Assembly: GCF_040811775.1 (NCBI RefSeq)
Contig: NZ_JBFNXW010000001.1
Location: forward strand, 372,001 to 436,000
Direction: 5' to 3'
Length of the DNA: 64,000 bases
DNA from: Balneola sp. MJW-20
GTDB lineage: Bacteria > Bacteroidota > Rhodothermia > Balneolales > Balneolaceae
Made by a program: the position numbers and the translations under genes. Positions 26,874-34,668 of the stretch are shown piece after piece. Position 1 is the stretch's first letter; the number at the start of each line of letters is the position of its first letter. Below the pieces are notes generated by a model that saw nothing but the letters and a program-made list of their open reading frames with translations, made no database searches and had not been told where the DNA came from.

Positions 26874-27669
26874 AATGAGCAGGCCCCGTTAGAGTTAGTT
26901 TAGCATAAGTACGTGTATCTGCATCAAAATGGAAACCGGCGTTTAGTTTTCCACCTTTCACCTGAACTTCATAGACCGGATCAGTCTCGTCAGATTGGCT
27001 GTCGTGATGCGCTGCAATAGATGCTGCCAGAGATCCTGTACCGCAGGCAAGAGTAAGGTCTTCCACACCTCTTTCATAGGTTTGAAGCTTGAGAGAATGC
27101 CTGCCGGTTACGCTGACAAAATTCACGTTGCTCCCTTCAGGAAGCACCAGTTCATGATTGCGGATGCTTCTTCCCGTTCTTACAAGTTCATCTTCCTTTT
27201 CCAGGTCAGATTCAGGTACCATACAAACAAGATGTTCAGTGGCTGCATCTGCTTTGATAAGCGGCCGGTCATTTATTTCGAGTTCTTGGGTCTTTACCGT
27301 AACCGGGAACCTGATACAAACCTCACTTTTACGAACCTCTGCAGTATAAATGTTGTCATGCACATTGAATGTGAGATTTGAAGGGAATCCATGGTGATGG
27401 GCATACATGCAAAGACAGCGAGCCCCGTTTCCACACATCCCGGCATCTGAGCCATCTGCATTCCGGTAGATCATAGTAAAATCAAGATCCGGATCTTCAT
27501 TTTCCTGAAGCACTAGTAAACCATCTGCACCAATTCCAAAGCGACGATTGCAAAGACAAGGAGCCAGGTCTATGATCTCATTCATACTAAGACGGTATTC
27601 CCGGTTATCTATGACCACGAAGTCATTTCCGGCACCTTCCATTTTTGAGAATTTCAGTGTTTTAGTCAT
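26845..27669 (-). CDS. dapF: Diaminopimelate epimerase
   Basis: Interconverts LL- and meso-diaminopimelate for lysine and peptidoglycan synthesis; cytoplasmic. The 274-aa protein has both catalytic cysteines in their motifs: GNGARCLCMYAH in the first half and TLACGTGSLAAS in the second. It starts with the conserved FSKMEGAGNDFVVID. The C-terminal GGKL and FKGSI segments are also normal. It overlaps holB by 4 nt (ATGA) and the plug-like gene by 29 nt, pointing to one coupled unit. Confidence 0.96.
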   Translation of the reverse strand: MTKTLKFSKMEGAGNDFVVIDNREYRLSMNEIIDLAPCLCNRRFGIGADGLLVLQENEDPDLDFTMIYRNADGSDAGMCGNGARCLCMYAHHHGFPSNLTFNVHDNIYTAEVRKSEVCIRFPVTVKTQELEINDRPLIKADAATEHLVCMVPESDLEKEDELVRTGRSIRNHELVLPEGSNVNFVSVTGRHSLKLQTYERGVEDLTLACGTGSLAASIAAHHDSQSDETDPVYEVQVKGGKLNAGFHFDADTRTYAKLTLTGPAHFVFKGSIQL

Positions 27670-28847
27670 GATACAAAAGCAGGTAAATGTTGCCAGTTAT
27701 TAGCATTGGATATTACAGGATCCATTCCTCTCATAAGTGCTGAATATCTCAAAGAAAGTACAATGAATACGAGTTTTGGATTCACATTCTGTCTGAGAAG
27801 GGTGCGGCTCTCTTCCAGTTCGTCTATCATATCTTCCAGTCTTGCATCCCCCAGCGCCCTGGTGAATTTCGCGATGGATTCTGCCTGATCGATGTTGGTG
27901 ATCAGAGAACGGTTTTCAGTGGTTCTGAATACCATCAGGTCCCTCAGATACATTTCTATCAGGTTGGTAAGAGAGACCATTCCTTCAATATTATTATCAC
28001 TTTGCCAGTCCTGAATCATTTTAGAAAGGGCTGAAGCATCCTGGCTGTATGAAGCCCTCAGAAACTCAACAATACCCTCTCTGTTATCTTTCAGTTTTTC
28101 CAGATCGAAAAATCGTGTCATGGCATAATTACCACCGGAAACCCGTGCCAGGTAGGAGGCTTCGTCTTCTGACAATGACTCATTTTTCATAAGACCGGTT
28201 CTTACATCATCTTCAGAAAGCATACCAAGCGGTATATGCTGACATCTTGAAACGATCGTTGGCAGCAGGCTTTCGTAACTTTCAGTAGTAAGAATGAACA
28301 TGAGGCGATCGTTGGGTTCTTCCAGTAATTTCAGAAAAGCATTAGCTGTTTCCTTTCGCATGGTTTCCACCCGGGTCATTATAATGATCACCCGCTTACC
28401 TTCATTAGGTTTCAGTTTTGCAATCGGCCGAATGTCATCTCTGAAGTAATCTATAGGATAAAATGCTTGAAGATTCTTAGAAGAATCGTCGCTCAATGAA
28501 GGTCTGCTTGAAAAATCGATGATCTCATAGGGGTCATCAGAAAGCAGTTCAAGACGCTCACGAATCTCAGACATTCCTGCGGATGTCGGTTTCGGGATAA
28601 AAACGTGTATATCCGGATGACTGAACCAGGAAGATTTTTTGGAAGAACGATGCTCTCCGAGATCAGTAAGGTTCGAAATTCCGTTGATGAGTTCCGCAAA
28701 GGCCAGGGCAAAAGGTGTTTTGCCTGCTCCTTTAGGGCCTGATATCAGATAGGCATGGCTGATACGATCAGACCCATAGATCCTCTTGATCTGTTCACGG
28801 GCTCTCTGCTGCCCTACCAGTCGCTGGTCACCAAATGATATATTCAA
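27666..28847 (-). CDS. holB: DNA polymerase III delta-prime-like clamp-loader subunit
   Basis: A 393-aa AAA+ protein with Walker A GPKGAGKT (37-44), a DNA polymerase III gamma/tau-type sensor region (RVETMRKETANAFLKLLEEPNDRLMFILTT) and the SRC motif (IVSRCQHIPL) that supplies the arginine finger in clamp loaders. Delta-prime helps load the beta sliding clamp at replication forks. A long low-similarity insertion at about 65-115 (rich in Ser and Asp) is a variation often seen in this phylum. It sits 1 nt after the ccmB stop and couples to dapF. Confidence 0.88.
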   Translation of the reverse strand: MNISFGDQRLVGQQRAREQIKRIYGSDRISHAYLISGPKGAGKTPFALAFAELINGISNLTDLGEHRSSKKSSWFSHPDIHVFIPKPTSAGMSEIRERLELLSDDPYEIIDFSSRPSLSDDSSKNLQAFYPIDYFRDDIRPIAKLKPNEGKRVIIIMTRVETMRKETANAFLKLLEEPNDRLMFILTTESYESLLPTIVSRCQHIPLGMLSEDDVRTGLMKNESLSEDEASYLARVSGGNYAMTRFFDLEKLKDNREGIVEFLRASYSQDASALSKMIQDWQSDNNIEGMVSLTNLIEMYLRDLMVFRTTENRSLITNIDQAESIAKFTRALGDARLEDMIDELEESRTLLRQNVNPKLVFIVLSLRYSALMRGMDPVISNANNWQHLPAFVS

Positions 28848-29546
28848 TTATTCCTCCCAGATGTAGTCAAATAATATACTTCCTGCCGTAACCATTACCC
28901 CGACAAACCCTACCAGTGCCCATAAGCTCTGTGTTTCAGTACTTAGCTCAGCGGATACGAAAGCCACCTTTGTAAGATCCGTAAGCAGTAGGATCATAGG
29001 TACGAAGAGGGGTATGCTCAATATTGAGAAAATAGCACCCTTACGGTCTGCCTGTGAAACTATAGCAGCTACCAGCGTGGAAACTCCGCTGATTCCAGCC
29101 GTACCTAAAAACAGGATCACCAGAAAGGCCGGCCATGATACAATGCTCAGGTTAACCAGGAAAAGGTATAAGGTAAATGTTATAATATTGACGGCAAGTG
29201 AAAAAAGATAATTATTGATCAGTTTTCCGCTAAATACTGGAGAACCCTTACCCGCCGAGTAGATCTTCAGCAGATCATAAGTTCTTTTATCTGTTTCAGT
29301 AAGAAAGCTTCTGCTGAGTGTCGACAAAGAAGCGAATAATATTATGATCCATACCAGTGCACTTCTGGGGATCGGATCCAGCTGATCTGCTCTTATCGTA
29401 AAAAGGATCAGCATTAAAGAAGCCACTACAAAGGCGATCACCATATTTATGGCAAAGCGGGTACGCCATTCGATCTGCAGATCCTTTCGTAGTATGGATT
29501 TTGTTTGCCTGAACCAACTCATGGCCAAGTTTAAGCATTTATTCAT
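28848..29546 (-). CDS. ccmB: Heme exporter protein CcmB
   Basis: A 232-aa inner-membrane protein with six likely membrane segments and the family's N-terminal signature: KSILRKDLQIEWRTRFAINMV, then a conserved block (SLSTLSRSFLTETDKRTYDLLKI). CcmB is the permease of the CcmAB exporter used in system I cytochrome c maturation. No ccmA is adjacent in this window, so its partner must be encoded elsewhere. The start may be the second Met (codon 9), as neither ATG has a ribosome site. It is divergent from the EIIA gene with a 95-nt spacer that carries a cgggt/acccg inverted repeat. Confidence 0.88.
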   Translation of the reverse strand: MNKCLNLAMSWFRQTKSILRKDLQIEWRTRFAINMVIAFVVASLMLILFTIRADQLDPIPRSALVWIIILFASLSTLSRSFLTETDKRTYDLLKIYSAGKGSPVFSGKLINNYLFSLAVNIITFTLYLFLVNLSIVSWPAFLVILFLGTAGISGVSTLVAAIVSQADRKGAIFSILSIPLFVPMILLLTDLTKVAFVSAELSTETQSLWALVGFVGVMVTAGSILFDYIWEE

Positions 29547-29641
29547 ACTATTTGCAGCATAATCGAATTATTCTTTGATAGAAAGGTAATAGCATGCCTA
29601 TATTCGGGTCCTCTACATGAACCCGGTATTTAAAACTGCTT

Positions 29642-30118
29642 ATGAATCTATTTTCGCTGCTTGATTCGGAAACCATATTGCCACAATTCGAAGTGTCTTC
29701 AAAAAAAGAGCTTATAAATGCACTTGTGGATACATTGGCAAATAAGACTGATTCGGATGAGGAATTAGAAGAGATAAGAAGAGCAGTTCTTGAGAGGGAG
29801 AAAGTAATGTCTACGGGAGTTGGTAAGGGTCTTGCCATTCCACACGGTAAAACAACTGCAGTCGATAATAATCTTGGAGCCTTTGCATTATTAAAGGAGC
29901 CGCTGAACTTTGATTCAATAGACGGTCAACCGGTGAAGATCGTATTCTTGCTGGTCAGTCCTCAATCAAATAACAGCATGCATATTAAATTGCTGAGCAG
30001 GATATCAAGGTTAATGAACAGTGGAACATTCAGAGAGAAGATACAGAATTGTGAAACTGAGAATGAGATCCGCAATGCCTTTCAGGAAGAAGAAGAAAAA
30101 TATTTTGTGAATCTATGA
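29642..30118 (+). CDS. PTS EIIA (fructose/nitrogen type)
   Basis: A 158-aa cytoplasmic protein of the mannitol-fructose EIIA fold. The phospho-accepting histidine is H68 in GVGKGLAIPHGK, followed by the VKIVFLLVSP strand and HIKLLSRISRLM helix. There are no EIIB or EIIC domains, so it is more like PtsN (EIIA-Ntr) in a regulatory role than a transporter component, but HPr and EI are not in view. It overlaps the PBP4-type gene by 4 nt (ATGA), which ties it to cell-wall recycling genes in this window. Confidence 0.88.
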   Translation: MNLFSLLDSETILPQFEVSSKKELINALVDTLANKTDSDEELEEIRRAVLEREKVMSTGVGKGLAIPHGKTTAVDNNLGAFALLKEPLNFDSIDGQPVKIVFLLVSPQSNNSMHIKLLSRISRLMNSGTFREKIQNCETENEIRNAFQEEEEKYFVNL

Positions 30119-31548
30119 TCAGATCTATCGCATCATTTCTGTGCTTTATTACAGCTATTACCTCAACAGTTGTACATGCTCAGGATCTTAATGATGTGAT
30201 CGAGTCCTCAAATAATACGGAAGCATTCTGGTCTGTCACTGTCCGGGATGCTGAAGGAGAGATCCTTTTTGAAAGGAATTCCGATAAGCTATTTATACCG
30301 GCATCCAATCAGAAATTATATACTCTTGGGGCCGTTTTGCACTACCTGGGTAAAGATTTCAGGTATGAGACCGTTCTGAAAAGTCCGGGTTTCCAGGAAG
30401 GGGATACCTGGAAGGGAGATATTATCATCAGGGGAAGTGGTGATCCCAGTATCAGCGGGTTTCTGTATGAAGAGAATCGTTACTATGTATTCGAATCCTG
30501 GTACCAGCAGTTAAAGGAACAAGGGATCAACAGAATAGAAGGCGACCTTATCGGAGATATCTCTTACTTTGATGATCAGAATTATCCGGTAGGATGGGAC
30601 TGGTATGATCTCTCTTTTTACTATGGGGTTGAGATCGCACCCCTATCTTTCAATAACAATACGGTAGACCTGGAAGTATTTGCTGAAGGGGATGTAGGAG
30701 CCAGGCCGGTCATAAGATGGTTCCCGGACAGTACCGATTACGTAGATTTCATTAATGAGCAGTTGATCCTTCCGGAAAACCGGGAATATGATGAATATTA
30801 CAGAAGAGACCCCGGAACAAACCGGATCATATTAAGAAGTGGCCTTCCACGGGGATACTATGAAACCGAGTCACTGTCTGTTCATGATGCCGGTACCTAC
30901 TTTGTAGATTCTTTCAAAGATTTCATCAGAAAAAAGGGGATCGAGTGGATCGGAAACCGGCGAACGGAAAAGTATGCAGAATCCCGAGGAAACTATAAAA
31001 CTCTTGCCCGGCACCTTTCCAGACCGATGTCTGACCTCCTGACCTGGGCGAATAAGGAAAGTGATAATTTCTACACCGAAATGTTTTTGAAGACCCTTCA
31101 TGCAGAGCTGAGCGGAGAGCCGGGAAGCTTTGAAGGGGGAATTGAGCTGGTGAAAGCATTTCTGGCTGAAACAGCTACCGATACCAGCTATGTGATCATG
31201 AGGGACGGGTCCGGTCTTGCCTATGGTAACTTTACGACAACGTCTAACTTGTCCCATTATCTTAGTGAGATCCGTAACAGAGAATATTATGACACTCTTT
31301 ATGAGTCACTTCCGGTAGCAGGAATTGACGGAACCATAGCTTACAGAATGAAGGACACCCCCTTGTACCGTAACTTCCGAGGAAAGACCGGTTATATGAG
31401 CGGAGTACGTGCACTATCCGGTTATTTGACCACCAAAAAAGGAAAAGACATTATTGTAAGTATAGCTACTAATAATTTTGCCGGGAAAGTAAAGCCTGTG
31501 GATCAAACGCATGAGCAAATTTTGCTTTATCTTTATGAAAACTATTAA
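30115..31548 (+). CDS. dacB: D-alanyl-D-alanine carboxypeptidase/endopeptidase (PBP4, peptidase S13)
   Basis: A periplasmic peptidoglycan hydrolase of 477 aa with a signal peptide cleaved near HAQ (residue 23). The active-site serine motif SNQK is at 64-67, the SDN motif lies in NKESDNFYTEM and the KTG box in RGKTGYMSG. These three are the penicillin-binding signature of family S13, which trims pentapeptide or cleaves 4,3 crosslinks. The length agrees with E. coli PBP4. Coupled to the EIIA gene upstream; the sigma-54 activator follows by 17 nt. Confidence 0.93.
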   Translation: MIRSIASFLCFITAITSTVVHAQDLNDVIESSNNTEAFWSVTVRDAEGEILFERNSDKLFIPASNQKLYTLGAVLHYLGKDFRYETVLKSPGFQEGDTWKGDIIIRGSGDPSISGFLYEENRYYVFESWYQQLKEQGINRIEGDLIGDISYFDDQNYPVGWDWYDLSFYYGVEIAPLSFNNNTVDLEVFAEGDVGARPVIRWFPDSTDYVDFINEQLILPENREYDEYYRRDPGTNRIILRSGLPRGYYETESLSVHDAGTYFVDSFKDFIRKKGIEWIGNRRTEKYAESRGNYKTLARHLSRPMSDLLTWANKESDNFYTEMFLKTLHAELSGEPGSFEGGIELVKAFLAETATDTSYVIMRDGSGLAYGNFTTTSNLSHYLSEIRNREYYDTLYESLPVAGIDGTIAYRMKDTPLYRNFRGKTGYMSGVRALSGYLTTKKGKDIIVSIATNNFAGKVKPVDQTHEQILLYLYENY

Positions 31549-31565
31549 GCGGAGAAGCTGATCTT

Positions 31566-32945
31566 ATGTCTGAAGGTAAAGCTCACATACTTGTTACGGA
31601 TGACGAAAAAGCGATCCGAAATACGTTAAAAGAGATCCTCGAATTTGAGGATTACCGGGTAAGTCTTGCTGAAAGCGGAGATGAAGCTCTAGAGTTTTTA
31701 TCTAGCCGGAATAATGAGATCGACCTGATCCTGATGGATATCAAAATGCAGGGGATCGACGGGATACAGACGCTGAATGAGATCCGTAAAAAAGGCATAG
31801 AATGTCCTGTGATCATGATTTCCGGGCATGGTAATATTGAAATTGCCGTTGAGGCCACCAAGAAAGGGGCATATGATTTTATTGAAAAACCGCCGGATCT
31901 GAATCGGTTACTGATATCCTGCCGGAATGCCTTGTCAACCCGGAACCTGGAGGCTGAGAACCGGCAGATCCGGAGTAAGCTTCCAAAGCTTCAACCGATC
32001 ATAGGTGAAAGCCAGGCTATAAAAAGAATAAAGGCGATCATAGACAAAGTCGCTCCCAGTCAATCCAGAGTTCTCATTACCGGGGATAATGGTACCGGGA
32101 AAGAACTCGTAGCAAAATGGATCCACGAAAAGAGTCCCAGAAGCAGCGGACCTTTTGTAGAGATCAATTGTGCGGCTATACCGGAAGAATTGCTAGAAAG
32201 TGAGCTTTTCGGACATGAAAAGGGGGCTTTTACCGGTGCTGATAAAAAGCGTACCGGTAAATTTGAACAGGCCAGAGGAGGAACGCTCTTTCTGGATGAG
32301 ATAGGTGATATGAGTTTGCAGGCACAGGCTAAAGTGTTGAGGGCGCTGCAGGAAGAAAAGGTAACACCGGTTGGAGGAAATCAATCCATTAAAGTGGATG
32401 TCAGGATCATATCTGCCACCAATAAAGACCTTAGCGAAGAGATCAGTCAAGGGAAGTTCAGAGAAGACCTCTATCACCGTGTAGGTGTGATCCCTATTCA
32501 TATTCCCCCGCTGGATGAGCGTAAAGAAGATATTCCCCTTATCGCAAAATCTACTCTGGAAAACCTGAAAGACAGCGATATTAGCTTTTCTTCTATACAG
32601 ATGGATGAAAGCGCACTGCATGCACTGAAAGACAGAAACTGGCCTGGTAACGTAAGGGAACTGCAGAATGCAATAGAACGAATTGGTATCCTGTCGTCTG
32701 ATGCTCAGATCACCGGTGATACCGTTCATTCAGTATTGAAAGATCGCAACGAAGAGAATGGTGACCTAAGCACTTTAGCAGCTTCAAGTGATGACTTTCA
32801 ACAGTTCAAAGAAACCGCTGAAAAAATATTTTTGATAAAGCATTTGGAAAAAAATGACTGGAATATATCTCAGACGGCAGATGCGATCGGTATACAGCGG
32901 TCCCATATCTACAATAAAATGAAAAAGTATAATATAGAGCGATAA
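31566..32945 (+). CDS. NtrC-family sigma-54-dependent response regulator
   Basis: A 459-aa transcription activator with three domains. The receiver (1-125) carries phospho-acceptor D58 in LILMDIKM and the DDE pocket near 12-14. The AAA+ domain (about 140-380) has Walker A GDNGTGKE, the sigma-54-contacting GAFTGA loop, and the Walker B region LFLDEIGDM. A Fis-type HTH (about 415-458) ends the protein, with DWNISQTADAIGIQRSHIYNKM. It would activate sigma-54 promoters after phosphorylation. No histidine kinase is adjacent, so it is an orphan here. It has AGCGGAG before the start and lies 1 nt upstream of folD. Confidence 0.95.
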   Translation: MSEGKAHILVTDDEKAIRNTLKEILEFEDYRVSLAESGDEALEFLSSRNNEIDLILMDIKMQGIDGIQTLNEIRKKGIECPVIMISGHGNIEIAVEATKKGAYDFIEKPPDLNRLLISCRNALSTRNLEAENRQIRSKLPKLQPIIGESQAIKRIKAIIDKVAPSQSRVLITGDNGTGKELVAKWIHEKSPRSSGPFVEINCAAIPEELLESELFGHEKGAFTGADKKRTGKFEQARGGTLFLDEIGDMSLQAQAKVLRALQEEKVTPVGGNQSIKVDVRIISATNKDLSEEISQGKFREDLYHRVGVIPIHIPPLDERKEDIPLIAKSTLENLKDSDISFSSIQMDESALHALKDRNWPGNVRELQNAIERIGILSSDAQITGDTVHSVLKDRNEENGDLSTLAASSDDFQQFKETAEKIFLIKHLEKNDWNISQTADAIGIQRSHIYNKMKKYNIER

Positions 32946-32946
32946 T

Positions 32947-33840
32947 ATGAGCGCAGAGATCATTGATGGCAAAAAAGTGGCTGAACTGGTACGAAACAGA
33001 GTACGAGAAGATGTGAATGACTGGGTCGCTAAAGGCAACCGGAGGCCTTTTCTACAGGTGATCCTTGTCGGAGATGATCCCGCATCCAAAGTGTATACCG
33101 GAGCTAAGACCCGGGCCTGTGAAGAAGTGGGTATTGAAACGAATACGGCTATTCTTCAGGATACGATCTCAGCAAAAGAGCTGAAGAGCATCATCGAAAA
33201 ATATAACCATGATGATTCTGTTGACGGAATTCTCGTACAGCTTCCGCTTCCTTCCCACTTGTCAGCGCTTGATGTGATAGAGTGTATAGATCACCGAAAG
33301 GATGTGGATGGATTTCATCCGATGAATGTAGGCCGTCTCACAGTGGACCAACCCTGCTTCAAAAGTTGTACGCCAGCCGGGATCATGGAATTGTTTAAGC
33401 ATTACAGCATTTCCGTACGAGCTAAGCATGCTGTTGTAGTCGGAGCCAGTAATATAGTAGGTTCACCGATGGCTATAATGCTCTCCAGAGAGAATTCAAC
33501 CGGTAAAGCAACTACAACGATCTGTCATAAATTTACCAAAGACCTGACTCAGCATACGATCTCAGCAGATGTTCTGATCGCCGCAGCAGGATCGCCACAT
33601 CTTATAAAAGCAGAGATGATCAAAGAAGGGGCTGTTGTGATCGATGTTGGAATTAATCGCGTTGCCGATGAGACATCAGAGAAAGGGTACAAGCTGGTGG
33701 GAGACGTTGATTTTGAATCCGTCCGGAAAAAAGCCAGCTGGATCACACCGGTTCCCGGAGGAGTTGGTCCCATGACGGTAGCCATGCTCATGAAAAACAC
33801 ACTTCTTGCTGCTAAAAAGAGCATTTATCCCGCAAATTAA
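32947..33840 (+). CDS. folD: Bifunctional methylene-THF dehydrogenase / methenyl-THF cyclohydrolase
   Basis: Oxidises 5,10-methylene-THF with NADP and hydrolyses the methenyl product to 10-formyl-THF. The 297-aa protein shows the substrate-binding VDGILVQLPLP, the catalytic Lys in the GAKTRACEEVGI segment, the KDVDGFHPMNVGRL motif, and the Rossmann motif VVVGASNIVGSPMA. It ends with the typical PGGVGPMTVAMLMKNTLLA. One base separates it from the response regulator stop. It supplies the same product as fhs, by a different route. Confidence 0.96.
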   Translation: MSAEIIDGKKVAELVRNRVREDVNDWVAKGNRRPFLQVILVGDDPASKVYTGAKTRACEEVGIETNTAILQDTISAKELKSIIEKYNHDDSVDGILVQLPLPSHLSALDVIECIDHRKDVDGFHPMNVGRLTVDQPCFKSCTPAGIMELFKHYSISVRAKHAVVVGASNIVGSPMAIMLSRENSTGKATTTICHKFTKDLTQHTISADVLIAAAGSPHLIKAEMIKEGAVVIDVGINRVADETSEKGYKLVGDVDFESVRKKASWITPVPGGVGPMTVAMLMKNTLLAAKKSIYPAN

Positions 33841-33861
33841 GTGCTGGAAAATAATTCTGTA

Positions 33862-33902
33862 GGGGTGTGACATACTGTTGTCACACCCCGGGTTTATATT
33901 TG
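33862..33902 (+). terminator. Strong 11-bp inverted repeat after folD (terminator or operator)
   Basis: A perfect hairpin (ggggtgtgaca, 33862-33872, with tgtcacacccc, 33879-33889) and a 6-nt loop, ending 20 nt after the folD stop. Only a broken T-run follows (gggtttatattt), so termination may be partial. TATATTTG (33895-33902) directly downstream fits the Bacteroidota -7 consensus TAnnTTTG, so the repeat could instead be an operator for the small gene at 33932. Confidence 0.55.
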
Positions 33903-33931
33903 AGTAAACAAATAAACAAACCCACAGAATT

Positions 33932-34276
33932 ATGACCCCTTCAGCACCAATTACTCCACGATCTAAAGCAGTTAACCTTCCGGTAGTATTTGCAGAACCT
34001 ATCCTGAACCGTATTCGGGAGGAGAGTCGGGAAGAATTTTCAGAAATGCAGAAAGCCTTCACATTAATGGGCTGGGCTGGGCTTCCTGATCAGCTTAAAA
34101 TCGAGATCTGGGATGATGTACGCTTCATGGTAGAAGAACTCAAAGGCATGTTCTCATCGTGTGATCCTTTTGTTGAGCAAAGAAGAAACACAGTTCACTA
34201 CTGGGTAAGCTGCTATGAAGATGGGATCTGCTCTTTGGAAACAGCGATCAGTCAGCTCAAGGTGAAAACGCTCTGA
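33932..34276 (+). CDS. Hypothetical protein, 114 aa
   Basis: I do not recognise it. It is a soluble, mostly helical protein without signal peptide or membrane segment. It has a proline-rich start and a central amphipathic helix (EPILNRIREESREEFSEMQKAF), then a tryptophan- and cysteine-containing C-terminal half (EIWDDVRFM, VHYWVSCYEDG). Codon use is like the neighbours. The gene stands alone, between a perfect hairpin 43 nt upstream and a 392-nt noncoding region downstream, so it may be expressed from its own promoter. Confidence 0.6.
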   Translation: MTPSAPITPRSKAVNLPVVFAEPILNRIREESREEFSEMQKAFTLMGWAGLPDQLKIEIWDDVRFMVEELKGMFSSCDPFVEQRRNTVHYWVSCYEDGICSLETAISQLKVKTL

Positions 34277-34668
34277 GCAAAGTTCAATAACCGGGAATGT
34301 GAACAACAAGTGTGAGCTGATATAGTAGCCGGGGCGGGATTCATCCGTTGTGTAATTATTGAAGTGTGCAATTATTCAATGAATTAGCAATTTCGAATTC
34401 AGAATTACGACAGCAGATAATGATTTTGACACATCGAGTACCCGCACCGAGCACCAGAAATAGGTATCGTGAATAATAAACCGTATCTTAATGGCCAATT
34501 AATTTACTGGTAACAATAAGCCTTCCTTTAAGAGTAAGATTGCTTTCCGTCCTTTCTAAGAAAAAGAGTACTAACAGGCAACGCAAATGAGGAAGATCAA
34601 ACATCCTGATATACAGGACCCTCATTGGTGTTGAAGGCTGCGTACCTTTTTAACTCTTACGATAATAA
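34277..34668 (+). other. 392-nt noncoding region / probable long leader of the helicase gene
   Basis: No convincing ORF or known RNA gene is visible. The first part is AT-rich with short repeated words (aattattgaa, aattattcaa, then two close copies of gaatt in different contexts, 34351-34408), reminiscent of a degraded intergenic repeat. The last 90 nt contain a small stem (cctg/cagg near 34605-34617) and a T-run (34647-34652) just upstream of the helicase start. Long leaders are common on DEAD-box helicase genes responding to cold, but I see no specific element to prove it. Confidence 0.4.

Noticed and set aside
32193..32729. A 178-aa open frame on the minus strand
   Set aside because: It is a shadow of the AAA+ domain of the sigma-54 activator.
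33866..33885. CRP-type site (TGTGA...TCACA)
   Set aside because: The half-sites are separated by 10 nt instead of 6, and the arms pair perfectly over 11 bp, so a hairpin explains it better.
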